Translations under genes and position numbers: made by a program
In this document: piece by piece, positions 18,431 through 29,429 of the stretch
How positions within the stretch are numbered: position 1 is the first letter of the stretch
Layout of the letters: each line of letters opens with the position of its first letter
Notes under the pieces: generated by a model
Told to the model about the DNA's origin: nothing
Databases searched by the model: none
What the model saw: only the letters and a program-made list of their open reading frames with translations
NCBI RefSeq assembly: GCF_963259705.1
Contig: NC_081844.1
Coordinates: 23,545,715-23,609,714, forward strand
Reading direction: 5' to 3'
DNA length: 64,000 nucleotides
Origin: Myotis daubentonii
Lineage: Eukaryota; Chordata; Mammalia; Chiroptera; Vespertilionidae

Positions 18431-18483
18431 CTATGGGGAAACACACACAATTGATAGATAGGTATGAAGATATATATATATGT

Positions 18484-19011
18484 AATCGACCCTTGAACAA
18501 CATGGGTATGAACTGTGCAGGTCCACTTATATTTGGATTTTTTCAACAAATACTGTAAGTGTATTTTCTTTTCCTTATGATTTTTTAAAATATATTTTAT
18601 TAATTTTTTTACAGAGAGGAAGGGAGAGAGAGAGTTAGAAACATCGATGAGAGAGAAACATCAATCAGCTGCCTCCTGCACATCCCCCACCGGGGAAGTG
18701 CCCGCAACCCAGGTACATGCCCCTGACCAGAATCGAACCCAGGACCCTTCAGTCCGCAGGCCGACGCTCCATCCACTGAGCCAAACCGGTTTCGGCTCCT
18801 TATGATTTTTCAACATTTTTTCTCTGGCTTACTTTATTGTAAGAATACAGTATATTATATATAATATACAAAGTAGGTGTTCACTGACATATTATTGATA
18901 AGGCTTCTGATTAACAGTAGCCTATCAGTAGTTAAGTTTTGGGGGAGTGGATTTTTCTACTGCATGGAGAGTTAGAACCCCACCCCCCATGTTGTTCAAG
19001 GGCCAACTGTA
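18484..19011. mobile_element. Tigger/pogo-like mariner DNA transposon, split by a SINE
   Basis: The left end CCCTTGAACAACATGGG is repeated inverted at the right end (CATGTTGTTCAAGGG, 18988-19002), and the ends abut TA. A VES SINE sits in the middle, flanked by a CCTTATGATTTTT duplication. The family is named from memory of the ends. Confidence 0.7.
18573..18797 (-). mobile_element. VES-type SINE
   Basis: Complete minus-strand SINE inserted in the mariner-like element. The target duplication CCTTATGATTTTT lies on both sides. Confidence 0.9.
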
Positions 19012-19079
19012 GTATGCTGGGTAGTATGTGCTAGGGGGAGAAAGGGGGGGGGGGCAAAGGAAATGAGGTGTGAGGGGAT

Positions 19080-19290
19080 AGAGGCTAGGTCAGGAAAGGC
19101 CACCCTAAGGAGGAGGTGACATTTGAACAAAGACTTGTAGGAGGTGGAGGAGGAGCCCTGCAGACATCTGGAGGAAAAGCTCCTGATGAAGGGACTGGCC
19201 AGTGCCAAGGCCCTGAGGCAGGAACTCACCTGGAGTATTTGAGAAACAGCCACAGCCAGGAGACCAGAGTGATGGGAGGGGGAGGGGAGT
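19080..19290 (-). repeat. L2 LINE fragment
   Basis: Reads gaggaggtgacatttgaaca and later cagtgccaaggccctgaggc, matching antisense L2. It probably continues the 18318-18430 copy, which the mariner element interrupts. Confidence 0.6.
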
Positions 19291-19335
19291 GGAGTGGAAG
19301 AACTGAGTTTCACATCTTTGCTCTCTGACTTTTAG

Positions 19336-19552
19336 AAAAAATATTTTTATTGATTTCAGAGAGGAAGGGAGAGGGGGAGAGAGAGATAGAAACATCAGTG
19401 ATGACAGAGAATCATTGATCGGCTGCCTCCTGCATGTCCCCTACTGGGGATGGAGCCCACAAGCCAGGCATGTGCCCTTGAACCAGAATTGAACCCAGGA
19501 CCCTTCGGTCCACAGGCCAATGCTCTATCCACTGAGCCAAACTGGCTAGGGC
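19336..19552 (-). mobile_element. VES-type SINE
   Basis: Complete minus-strand copy, from tail attttattgatttcagagag to head ccaaactggctagggc. Confidence 0.9.
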
Positions 19553-20548
19553 ATGCTCCCTGACTTTCTAGCTGAATATCTTTGGCCAGTGATCATGCCT
19601 CTCTGAACCTCAGTTTTTTTATCTGTAAAACGGGCCTGAAAATGTAGTTTGTAGTTGTTCCTAGGCTCTGAGGTGAGATGCGCTATGTGCTTTCTCACTC
19701 AGGGCCTGGAGTGGGATAGGAGCATAGCTATACCGGATACTTGCAGCCCAGCAGGCCTGGAATGGGGACAAGCGGGCTGGGTCAAGAGACCCCGACAGAC
19801 CCAGTCGCCTGGTAGGTCACCCTGGCTCACACACACAGGGCCGCCTGCCGGGCCCCATGGCAACGCCGCACACAGAGACATCAAACAGGCCCTGCCGAGG
19901 AAGTCTCACGTCACTGTGGTTAGAGTGGCTCCTCCCAGCCCATCCTGGCTGGCGGCTGTGCTCCTCCTTGCCAGTCAGGGCCCGTGCTCCCGCTCCGTAG
20001 CCCTGGCGACAGGCTGTGTTATGGACTGAGCGGGGATCCCACCACCTGCCCCCTCACTAGGTCCCCAGCCACTCCCCACATCCGGAGTAGGACCTGAAGT
20101 GGTAGCCTCAGTTCACTGCCACTAAGCCTTCCATTGGACAACCCAGACCGGTGCAGCGCATCAGGAAAGCCCTGTCTACCCATCTACAGAGGGCCCTGAT
20201 CTGGGGGGACCCCAGCCAGGTGCCTGAAATCCGCAGGGCAGAGTCAGGGTGTTGCCCAGGGGCACAGAAGGGTGACTCAGACAGGAATAGCCCCCAGGCC
20301 TGGCCCAGCCAACCAGGGGTCGGGGGGGACTGACTCACCACCCACCCAACACAGATGACATCAGGGCCTCGCCGGCCACCCCAACTTGGCAGCAGGCCAG
20401 AATGGGGGCACCCACGAGATGTCACATCTAGTGGCCCTCTCCCCTCCGACTAGGGCTCGGCAGGCTCTGGGCGAAGGAGGATCTCTCCTGGGGTCTCTCC
20501 CCTCATCCCATCCCCCTTTTGCCCGGGGATTTCGGGCCCCAGCCCCTC

Positions 20549-20653
20549 TGACGTCACTGGGGTTACTATGGCAACTGGCCGAAGTTCCCAAATAAAATTA
20601 CCGCGGGCGGGTTAAGTTTCCTAGGAGGCAGCCGACGGGTAAACAATGGCGGT
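20549..20653. promoter_or_regulatory. CRE + RFX X-box + forkhead + YY1 motif cluster at a CpG island edge
   Basis: A perfect CRE TGACGTCA (20549-20556) is followed 5 bp later by an RFX X-box GTTACTATGGCAAC (20562-20575), then a forkhead site GTAAACAA (20640-20647) overlapping a YY1-like ATGGCGG (20647-20653). Such clusters mark RNA polymerase II promoters. No coding exon follows in either direction. Confidence 0.6.
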
Positions 20654-21180
20654 GGCAGGCGGGGCGGCGAGGGGCCGTCTCACTCGGCTAGGACCCAGGG
20701 GTGCCCCAGGGCAAGGAGCAGGGTCCGGCTCCCCGCCCGAGACCTGAGGGCCCGCGAGCACCCAGGGGACTGGGGCACAGCTGGGGGACAGCGAGGCCGC
20801 CGACTAGATGGGCGGGAGATGGGGGGGGAGGGGGGCCTGGGAGGGGAGGCTGGGGCGGCAGGGAACAAAGCGGGGACCCGAGGCCGGGGATCCGCCCTGC
20901 GCGCACGCCGCCTCCCCCAGCCCACCGCCGGCCTCCAGTCCAGCTGTGGCTGCTCCCAGCTGCCTGGCTCCCACATCTGGCGGGCCGCGCGCTCACTTCC
21001 TGTCGCCCGGGCCGCCAGGAGGGAGGTAAAAATAACCCTCTCCCCCCTCCCCCGCTGCGGCGGGCGCCTTCGGCGGAGACTTGGGCCCAGAGGAGGGCGA
21101 GGCCGAGCCGCCGCCGGGGACCGGAGCCCCCCGGGGGCCGCCTCCCGTTCCTCCCACTGCCCCTGGAGGAGGGGCGCCAG
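20570..21180. promoter_or_regulatory. CpG island
   Basis: CpG-dense block beginning at the motif cluster above. It overlaps long open frames on both strands, which is expected of GC-rich sequence. It is a likely start site for a non-coding RNA, direction unknown. Confidence 0.6.
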
Positions 21181-21719
21181 GGGTGGCACAGATCCCAGGC
21201 TGCGCGAGGGGCCTGGGGAGCCGACTGCATTGGGAAGCCAGGCCCCGAACGTGGGCCACCAGAAACCTAGGGACTCAGAGCGCCCCAGCCCCAGTCCCCA
21301 CACCGCGCTGACCCACATGCCGGGGGCCAGGCAGGGGTCACTCACTCACTGTACAGACAACCTCCCCCCCCCCCAAAAAAACCCCACCTCTCCGGGCCTG
21401 GGCTCACCCATCTGTAAAATGGGGATGGCAGTATCCCCTTCCAAGTGCTTTTGCTCAGTCCTATTGAGCTATCATTCCCCCCCCATTTCTGGGGGGCTCC
21501 TGAGGCCCCCGAGTACTATTGCCAGGTAAAATACAGGCACCCAGTTAAATTTGATTTTCAGATAACGAGTTATTTTTAGTACAAGTATCCATGCAGTATT
21601 TGGGACATACTTACACGAAATATTTTTTCACTTGTTCTATGTCCGAAAATCAACTTTCACTGGGTCCCCTGTATTTTTATTTGCTAAATCTGGCAACCAT
21701 ATCCCTAGGCCACCATCAG

Positions 21720-22075
21720 CTCCGGCCTGGAAATGCTCCACAGACAGCTCCCTGGTCCCCTTCTTTCAGGCTTTACCGCTTCCCCCCATTCTCCAGAGCA
21801 AGCCGGTCACATTCATGCACATCCTCCGTCCACCCTGCACTGTGGAAAGCCACCTCGTGGGCCACAAGGCCCTTCTTGTCAGGTCTCTACTTCCTCTCCA
21901 ACCTGTCTTTCACATCCACCTGAGCATCCTTCAGGTCCTGGGGCACCACCTCCTCCAGGAAGCCTGCCTTACCTGCCACCATGACCCTCTGATTTTAGAC
22001 TCTCCAGGAGAGTCTGTCCTCTTCTGTCTCCCTATTCAGCCATTTGGGTGAATTACTCAATCATTTGAATAAAAT
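21720..22075 (+). repeat. L2 LINE fragment (probable)
   Basis: Contains cacctcctccaggaagcctg, typical of the sense L2 3' region. Diverged. Confidence 0.45.
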
Positions 22076-22089
22076 GAACATTTCTTTTT

Positions 22090-22292
22090 TTGGTTAATCC
22101 TCACCCGAGGATATTTTTTCCATTGACTTTTAGAGAGAGTGGAAGGGAGGGGTAGAAACGAGAGAAACACCGATGTGAGGCATTAGTTGCCTCTCGCAGG
22201 CACCGAGGTACGTGCCCTTGTCCACACTCAAACCTGAGACCCTTGCGTCCGCAGGCTGACGCTCTATCCACTGAGCCGAGCCGGCCAGGGCT
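22090..22292 (-). mobile_element. VES-related SINE, 'ccattga' subfamily
   Basis: Tail side begins ttaatcctcacccgaggata followed by ttttttccattgac, marking a related tRNA SINE subfamily. The head is ctgagccgagccggccaggg. Confidence 0.85.
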
Positions 22293-23269
22293 GAACATTT
22301 CTTAAATGACACAATTCTGGCAACTTCCTTGATGGAGGCCAGGTGAAGGGGGACACATCTTCTGGCCCACCAAGCCCTGGTGCTGGTCCCCACTCTTTTC
22401 CCCACCCCACAGGGTCTGAGGCCCTGGGCTGGCCCTCCTGCGGCCCCCTTAAGAGGGGTCCTGTGGGTGGGCAGCTCGGAGGTGACTATTATGGGGTCCT
22501 GGGGGGCCTAGAGTGAAGGGAGGCCTTCAGTCTGACAAAGGGCCTGTCATCGCCTCTGGAGGCCACAGGTTTCAGCTCCTTTGTCAACAGCCAAAGGCAC
22601 CCACTGGGTCCGTACCCTTATACGTCCCGGCCAAGCTCCCTCATGGACTTGCCATTCAGACCCACACAGGGCACGCCCATGGATATGACCATCACCAAGA
22701 TGGGACCTGCACATGGCCGAGAGGGGTATGGGAGCCCACGTAGCCCTGCCTGGTTTTAAGTGTGGTGCTCCGCCTCCTTTGGCAAAGGAGTTTGCCTCTC
22801 CGTTACTCAGTTTCTCCATCTGTAAACCAGGAACAACAGCCGTGAAAGGTCAGGGGGCTAGTGTGAACGTGAACATCCATAGGCACACACGTGCAGAACA
22901 GGCTGGGACAGAAGGCGCTCCTTGTTGGCTCCTCTGAAGGTGAAAAGCCAAAATCCCCATCACAGCCCTGCGATCGCCTCACCTCAGCAGGTCGCTCCCC
23001 CATATCCATCTAGGAGAGTTGGCCTAGCTTCTCAGGGTTCCTCTCACCCCACAGCGAGGACCCTATGCTGCTGTCCCCTCGCCCTGCACTGGCCTCCGGA
23101 CAGCCAGGAGGGGATCTGGCTTGGCAGCGACACCCTGTGTTCTCCCCATTGCACCACAGCTGTCTCCTTCACTCTCATCTCTGTGCCCACCGAAACGACA
23201 GACCTGGTCTGAGTCCCTACTCTGGGGAAGGCCACCGGGTCCCGGAGCCTCCTTGCCGCTCCCATCCGG

Positions 23270-23600
23270 CTGGAGGCTCGAACCTGGGTCCTTTCGCGCC
23301 GCCGGGCGGCCCTGCCCGGCGGCGGTTGCCAGGCAACGCGCTGTTTGTTGGCGTGGGGGGCGGGGCCGGCGCGCGGTGACTCACAGCTGCGTGATGCGGG
23401 TGGGCGCCGCGCCCGGCAGCCTGGCGGGCGTCCCGAATCCAGCCGGCCCGGCGGCTGGAGGGGCCCGGTGGCGGGGGCGCTCCAGCTCCCAAGTGGGCGT
23501 CGGAGGCCCGTGGGGAAGCGGCGGACAAAGCCCGGGCTCCCGGGTTCCGGGGCTCCGTTTGAACCCCCGCCCAGCCTCTCCCTCCCGTTCTGAGACTTAG
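23270..23600. promoter_or_regulatory. CpG island with a palindromic X-box
   Basis: CpG-dense region carrying GTTGCCAGGCAAC (23325-23337), an almost ideal palindromic RFX site, and an AP-1 site TGACTCA (23377-23383). No gene with a recognisable protein starts here. Confidence 0.55.
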
Positions 23601-24663
23601 CCTCAGGGTGCTGGCTGCTCCTCAGGGAGATGGGCGCGCATTGCGTGCTGCAGGAGCCCTTCCCTGGGGCGCCGGGCAGTTGGCATTGCGATCCAGGTAC
23701 ACGCCGGGCAGCAACTCCGGCTTGCCCCGACTCTGAGTTTGATCTCCAGTGTCTGGGCAAACGCCATAGCCTCGCCGAGCGTCAGTTTCCCTGTCTGCTG
23801 AAAGGAGGCAGCAACGGCGCCCTGCCTCTCAGGTGGTTTGAAGATTCTGTGAATCAATAGTGAGACAAGCAATGCCTGTCACAGCTGAGTCCCGGGGCTC
23901 TGCCCCCCACCAAGGAGGGGAGGGCGTGTGGGAAGTTTTATCCTGGGTCCGAACCCGATAGAGCAGGGAGGTCAGGGCAGGGCGGTCGCCCCTGGAAATG
24001 GGTGCGGGTCACAGGACCATGGAAGGGTGGCATGCACGTGGCTTCGGAGGCCTTGTCCTGAAGCTGGGGCTGGCAGCACCTGCTGCGGGCAAGCGGCGGG
24101 AGGGGGAGGGAGGCCTGGCCGTGAGTCACCACCCAGCAATGAGGCCTGAGTCACGCAGGGCGGGGTCCCCCCGCAGCCCCCCCAGCCATTCCCACAAAGG
24201 TCCTTTGAGAAGAGTTCTGAACTGCCCATCCCAGCCCTTAGGCCCTCTGCGGGGTGGGCTGTGGGTCCAAGGTCCTGCTGGGCTGCTTGGCGCTGGCCTG
24301 CTTCCGCCATGTCTGTGAAAAGTCACCATGAGCAGCCCAGGGAGCGTCCCCAGGGAGGGGGCTTCCAGGCAGCCTGAGTCACTGGGGGCCAGCAGAGGGT
24401 CACACGCAAGCAGTGGGCAAATTGAGTCAGGCAGCCCCGGAGCCAGGCAGGCGGGGGCCCCTGGAATCAGGCTTTGTAGACGCCCCAGAAAGAGCCACCA
24501 TTCTTCCCATCGGGAGCCTGCCACTCCTGCAGCGACTGCTGACAAGAAAAACAGCGAGGTGTGGGGCGGGCGCTCAACTGGCCACCTCGCCCTGGCTTTC
24601 CCACCCCTCCTCCCTACCCCGGGGCCTTCTCCCCATCTTAGCTGTCCCTCTCTTTTTTCTTGT

Positions 24664-24887
24664 TTTGTTAATCCTCACTGGAGGATATTTTTTCCATTGA
24701 TTTTAGACAGAATGGAAGGGGGGGGGAGGGAGAGAGAGAGAGAGAAACATTGATGTGAGAGAGCCACAACAATTGGTTGCCTCCCCCGCGAGTGGTGCAA
24801 CCCAGGTAGTGCTCTTGACCTGAATCAAACTGAGACCCTTGGATTGGAGGAGCAACGCTCCAACCATTGAGTCACACAGGCCAGGGC
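24664..24887 (-). mobile_element. VES-related SINE, 'ccattga' subfamily
   Basis: Tail side is gttaatcctcactggaggat; a GA-rich stretch follows; the head is cacacaggccagggc. An approximate flanking duplication (agctgtccctctt) is present on both sides. Confidence 0.85.
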
Positions 24888-25123
24888 TTAGCTGTCCCTC
24901 TTGAGCTTGGTGTGGAAGGGACAGCAGAGTGGGCACTAGGGTGAGGAGAGTAAGGCTGGGCCGCAAAACTTACGTGTGCACCAAAATGGTAATCAAGATT
25001 AAGTATTTTATAACAGCTTTATTGAGATAAAATTTACATACCATATAACTGACCTATTTAAAATATAGAATTCAATGTTTTTAGTATATTCAGAGTTGTG
25101 CAACCATCCCCACAATCAATTCT

Positions 25124-25333
25124 TTGAATATATATATTTTATTGATTACAGAGAGGAAGGGAGAGGGAGAGTGATAGAAACATCAATGATGAAAGAGAAT
25201 CATCAATCAGTTGCCTCCTGCATGCCCCCTACTGGAGATTGCAACCTAGGCATGTGCCCTTGACCGGAATTGAACATGGCACCCTTCAGTCCACAGGCTG
25301 ATGCTCTATCCACTGAGCCAAACTGGCCAGGGC
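25124..25333 (-). mobile_element. VES-type SINE
   Basis: Complete minus-strand SINE inserted in the L1 fragment. Confidence 0.88.
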
Positions 25334-25345
25334 CCCACAACCAAT

Positions 25346-25564
25346 TTTTTTTTAAATATATTTTATTGATTTTTTACAGAGAAGAAGGGAGAGGGATAGA
25401 TAGAAAGTCAGAAACATCGATGAGAGAGATCGATGAGCTGCCTCCTGCATGCCCCACAGTGGGGACGTGCCTGCAACCAAGGTACATGCCCTTGACTGGA
25501 ATCGAACCCGGGACCCTTGAATCCGCAGGCCGACGCTCTATCCATTGAGCCAAACCGGTTCGGC
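25346..25564 (-). mobile_element. VES-type SINE
   Basis: Complete minus-strand SINE in the same L1, flanked on both sides by ccccacaaccaatttt, a 16-bp target duplication. Confidence 0.92.
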
Positions 25565-26384
25565 CCCACAACCAATTTTAAAAGCGTTTTCATCACCCCC
25601 CCAAAACACCCCTGGTATCCACTGATGATCACTCCCCATATTCCCCATTGTCCCCCAACCCCTGGCACCCCTAATCTACTTTGTCTCTATGTATGAATGG
25701 ACTCGTACAATGTGCCTTCATTTACTTTTCAAGGTTCATTCACGTGGTGGCATGTCTCATTATTTCATTCCTTTTTATTGCCAAATAATATACACCCCAC
25801 ATTTTAAAAAATCCATTCATTAGTTAATAGACATTTGGGTTGTTTCCTCTTTGGGGCTAATATGAATAATGCTGCTGTGAACATTCATGTACAAGTTTCT
25901 GTAGGGGAGATTCCATATTATGTGAGTGCAATGTTTTCGAAAATCAAAATTATTGCGAAAAATCCAGATTGAACAAAATATCAAGTTTTTAAATAAAGGC
26001 AGGATCTGCGAGGGCTGGGATTAGGGAGAGGTGGATGAGGTGAGTCATACAAAAGCAAAATCAGGTTCTGTCTAGACCTGCACATTCCAGTGAGCTTGTC
26101 ACATGGCGACCGAGCACTCAAAATGTGGTTCGTCCAAACTGAGAGATGTTGTAAGTATACATTCTTTTAAAAGAATGTGAAATCTCTCATTGATACTTTT
26201 TATCTTGATTGCATGTTGAAATGAGGCTATTTTGGATACAGTGGGGGTAAATATTAATATTTGTTTTACCTCTTACTTTCTACTTTTTTTTAAAAAATGC
26301 ATTTATTTGAGCCAAAAGGAGCTGGAGGTTGGGAAACAGATTTGGGTAGCAACCTAAATTGTGTTTCCTACTTTTCACTTTTTT

Positions 26385-26597
26385 AAAAAATATATTTTTG
26401 ATTTTAGAGAGGAAGGGAGAGGGAGGAAGAGAGAGAAATGTCAATGGTGAGAGACAATCATTGATCGGCTCCCTCCTGCACGCCCCCTACTGGGGCTCCA
26501 GCCCACAACCCGGGCATGTGCCCCTGACTGGAATCAAACTCGGGACCCTTAGTCCGCAGGCCAACGCTCTATCCACTGAGCCAAACCAGCTAGGGCT
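26385..26597 (-). mobile_element. VES-type SINE
   Basis: Complete minus-strand copy. Similar ctacttttcactttt / ctactttttactttt strings on both sides suggest a target duplication. Confidence 0.88.
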
Positions 26598-26627
26598 CTA
26601 CTTTTTACTTTTAAAAATTTATTTATT

Positions 26628-26843
26628 TTTTAATATATTTTTATTGATTTCAGAGAGGAAGGAAGAGGGAGAGAGAACTAGAAATATCAATGATGAGAGA
26701 GAATCATTGTTCGGCTGCCCCCTGCACGCCCCCCACTGGGGATCGAGCCTGCAACCCGGGCATGTGCCCTTGACTGGAATCGAACCTGGGACCCTTCAGT
26801 CCACAAGCCGACGCTCTATCTACCGAGCCAAACCAGCTAGGGC
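26628..26843 (-). mobile_element. VES-type SINE
   Basis: Complete minus-strand copy, flanked by near-identical aaaaatttatt strings. Confidence 0.88.
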
Positions 26844-26851
26844 TAAAAATT

Positions 26852-27241
26852 TATTATTATTGATTTGAGAGAGAGATAGAGAGAGAGGGAAACATTGATT
26901 TATTGTTCCACTTATTTATGCATTCATTGGTTGCTTCTTTTATGTGCCCTGACTGGAGATAGAACCCACAACCGGGCACATCAGGATGGCACTCTAACCC
27001 AGTGATCGGCAAACTCATTAGTCAACAGAGCCAAATATCAACAGTACAACAACTGAAATTTCTTTTGAGAGCCAAATTTTTTAAACTTACACTATATAGG
27101 TAGGTACATTGTTATTAACTTAATTAGCGTACTCCTAAGGCTTAGGAAGAGTCACACTCAAGGGGCCAAGGAGCCTCATGTGGCTCGTGAGCCGCAGTTT
27201 GCCGACAACAGCTCTAACCAATTGAGCTACCTGGCCAGGGC
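26852..27241 (-). mobile_element. tRNA SINE split by a hAT element
   Basis: A minus-strand SINE with head caattgagctacctggccag. It is interrupted at 27000-27211 by a hAT copy, with the SINE sequence ctctaacc present on both sides. Confidence 0.8.
27000..27211 (+). mobile_element. Non-autonomous hAT element with a perfect 8-bp target duplication
   Basis: A 212-bp element with ends CAGTGATCGGCAAAC and GTTTGCCGACAACAG (12 of 15 bases match as an inverted repeat). CTCTAACC lies at 26992-26999 and 27212-27219, a perfect 8-bp hAT duplication. It resembles the nhAT families of Myotis and has no open frame of its own. Confidence 0.85.
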
Positions 27242-27269
27242 CATCTATCTTTTACTTTTTATTTTTATT

Positions 27270-27491
27270 TTTTTATTTTTTTAAATATATTTTATTGATT
27301 TTTTACAGAGAGGAAGGGAGAGAGATAGAGAGTTAGGAACATCGATGAGAGAGAAACATCGATCAGCTGCCTCCTGCACATCTACTGGGGATGTGCCCGC
27401 AACCCAGGTACATGCCCTTGACTGGAATCGAACCTGGGACCTTTCAGTCCGCAGGCCGACGCTCTATCCACTGAGCCAAACCAGTTTCGGC
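27270..27491 (-). mobile_element. VES-type SINE
   Basis: Complete minus-strand copy flanked by ctatcttttacttttt on both sides. Confidence 0.92.
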
Positions 27492-27520
27492 TATCTTTTA
27501 CTTTTTAAAATGTGGCTACT

Positions 27521-27733
27521 GCCCTGACTGGTTTGGATCAGTGGCTAGAGCATCAGCCTGCAGACTGAAGGGTCCCAGGTTCGATTCCAGTCAAGGGCAT
27601 GTACCTTGGTTGTGGGCACATCCCCAGCTGGGGGTGTGCAGGAGGTAGCTGATCGATGTTTCTCTCTCATCGGTGTTTTCAACTCTCTATCTCCCTTCCT
27701 CTCTATAAAAAAATCAATAAAGTATATTTTTTA
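27521..27733 (+). mobile_element. VES-type SINE
   Basis: Plus-strand copy flanked by aaaatgtggctact on both sides, the target duplication. Confidence 0.92.
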
Positions 27734-27751
27734 AAATGTGGCTACTAAAAG

Positions 27752-27966
27752 AATTTTTTAAAAATGATTTTATTGATTTTAGAGAGAGAGGAAGGGGGAG
27801 AGAGAGAGAAGCATGATGAGAAAGAAACATGGATCAGTTGCCTCCTGCACACACCCTACTGGGGATTAAGCCCCAAACCCGGGCATGTGCCTTGACTGGG
27901 AATCAAACCAGTGACCTCTTGGTGCAGGGCATGGCACTCAACCACTGGGCCACACCAGCCAGGGCT
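27752..27966 (-). mobile_element. VES-related SINE
   Basis: Minus-strand copy; head ggccacaccagccagggct. A CTC microsatellite follows directly. Confidence 0.85.
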
Positions 27967-27976
27967 CTTTTTACTT

Positions 27977-28041
27977 CTCCTCCTCCTCCTCCTCCTCCTC
28001 CTCCTCCTCCTCCTCCTCCTCCTCCTCCTCCTCCTCCTCCT
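27977..28041. repeat. (CTC)n microsatellite
   Basis: About 21 CTC units between two SINEs. They create a long Leu run in one frame and an Arg run in another, neither coding. Confidence 0.95.
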
Positions 28042-28048
28042 TCTTCTT

Positions 28049-28263
28049 CTTAAATACATTTCACTGATTTCCACAGAGAGGAAGGGAGAGGAACAGAGAG
28101 CTAGAAACATCGATGAGAGAGAAACATCAATTAGCTGCCTCCAGCACACCTCCCACTGGGGATGTGCCTGCAACCCAGGTACATGCCCCTGACCAGAATC
28201 GAACCTGGGACCTCTCAGTCCGCAGGCCGACGCTCTATCCACTGAGCCAAACCGGTTTCGGCA
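28049..28263 (-). mobile_element. VES-type SINE
   Basis: Complete minus-strand copy; head ccactgagccaaaccggttt. Confidence 0.9.
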
Positions 28264-28296
28264 GGGCTACTTTTTTTTTATGTGTGGCTTTTATTT

Positions 28297-28450
28297 TTCT
28301 TTATTGATTAAGGTATGACATATGTGTCCTTATTCCCCCATTGCTCCCACCTCCCCCGACTCATGCCCTCACCCCCCTGGTGTCTGTATCCATTGGTTAT
28401 GCTTATATTCATGCATATAAGAACTTTGGTTGATCTCTCCCCCTTACCCC
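28297..28450 (-). mobile_element. L1 LINE 3'-end fragment (bat type)
   Basis: Reads ttattgattaaggtatgaca then tatgtgtccttattcccc, the reverse complement of an L1-like 3' end. The same end is seen in sense orientation at 30689. Confidence 0.5.
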
Positions 28451-28939
28451 TACTCTCTACTAAAAGATTTTTAAATGACACATGGCGGCTGGCATTTCTG
28501 GTTCATGGTGACTTCTTCTGGAGAGTGCTGTGCTGGGCTCGCTGCCTCTGTTCCCTTCTTTCCCATGTTCTCCTCAAGTGGTCACGTGCTCCCACCACTG
28601 ACACCAAGCTGTCAAGTCAGACCCCCTTTCTCAATCATTGCTGCCTTCAACCTTCATGTAGTATCTGTCGCCTCTGCCCACTTCCTCCTCGGCCTTGGGA
28701 CACTGTGTTCTCCTAATGGCCCTCCCCCTCCTCAGTCTTTTTTTTCATCAAATGCCTCTCAAATGCTATTCTCAGGGGGCGCAGCTTTGGCCACCGCATT
28801 CTGATGACCCCCTCTCCAGACATCTACTCCCTGGTGTCCCACAGGTGCCTCCAAGTCAGCCTGCCCCCGGAGATCCCCACCTTTCCTCCTTGGTTCCTCA
28901 GCGCCCACATGTGGTCCGTCTCTGAGACCTGTAAGCCCT

Positions 28940-29215
28940 GCTTCCTGAAGCTGTTCATTCCGACCTGTCCCCCAAGTTCCTGCCCATCTCTTCTGGACAG
29001 CCACACTGGTCTCCCCACTCGCCCTCAGTGGCTGCCAAGACCCTCACCTCCTCCAGAAGCCTTCTCTGATTACACCCCATCCCCCAGGCTGTTCCCCATG
29101 CCTCCCTGTACACTCTCCTGCTTCTGGCTCTCAGCCCTGAATGCTCTTCATTGCACTCAACAAGCTATGTGACTGCCCCCATCAGACAGTGACGGGCAGG
29201 TGCCACGCCCATTTT
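28940..29215 (+). repeat. L2 LINE fragment (probable)
   Basis: Contains cctcacctcctccagaagcc then ttctctgatta, typical of sense L2 3' sequence. Confidence 0.4.
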
Positions 29216-29218
29216 GTT

Positions 29219-29421
29219 CCCCAGGGTGCCAGGAAGAGCGTCGGCCTGTGGACTAAGAGGTCCCAAGTTTGATTCCAGTCAGGGGCACATGCCTGGGTTG
29301 CAGGCTAGGTCCCTGGTGGGGGGTGTGCAGGAGGCAGCCGATCAAAGACTCTCATCATTAATGTTTCTATCTCTCCCTTTCCCTTCCTCTCTGAAAGCAA
29401 TAAAAATATATTTTTTAAAAA
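29219..29421 (+). mobile_element. VES-type SINE, head truncated
   Basis: Lacks part of the head and begins near ccaggaagagcgtcggcctg; the rest of the body and the A-rich tail are present. Confidence 0.8.
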
Positions 29422-29429
29422 ACAAAAAA

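Larger units (their letters stand above)
25009..25908 (-). mobile_element. L1 LINE 3' fragment (old L1M type), split by two SINEs
   Basis: Begins taacagctttattgagataa, the reverse complement of the L1M 3' end, and continues with the characteristic 3' UTR sequence to about 25908. SINEs at 25124-25333 and 25346-25564 break it. Confidence 0.85.
26080..27760. mobile_element. Old hAT-Charlie-like MER element, broken into segments by SINEs
   Basis: Segments at 26080-26384, 26598-26627, 27242-27269, 27492-27520 and 27734-27751 join into one old non-autonomous DNA element; key pieces are gagcactcaaaatgtggttc and aatgtggctact. Five SINEs separate them. The family assignment is from memory. Confidence 0.5.

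Noticed and set aside
27911..28192. Frame with a long Leu run
   Set aside because: Produced by the CTC microsatellite between two SINEs.
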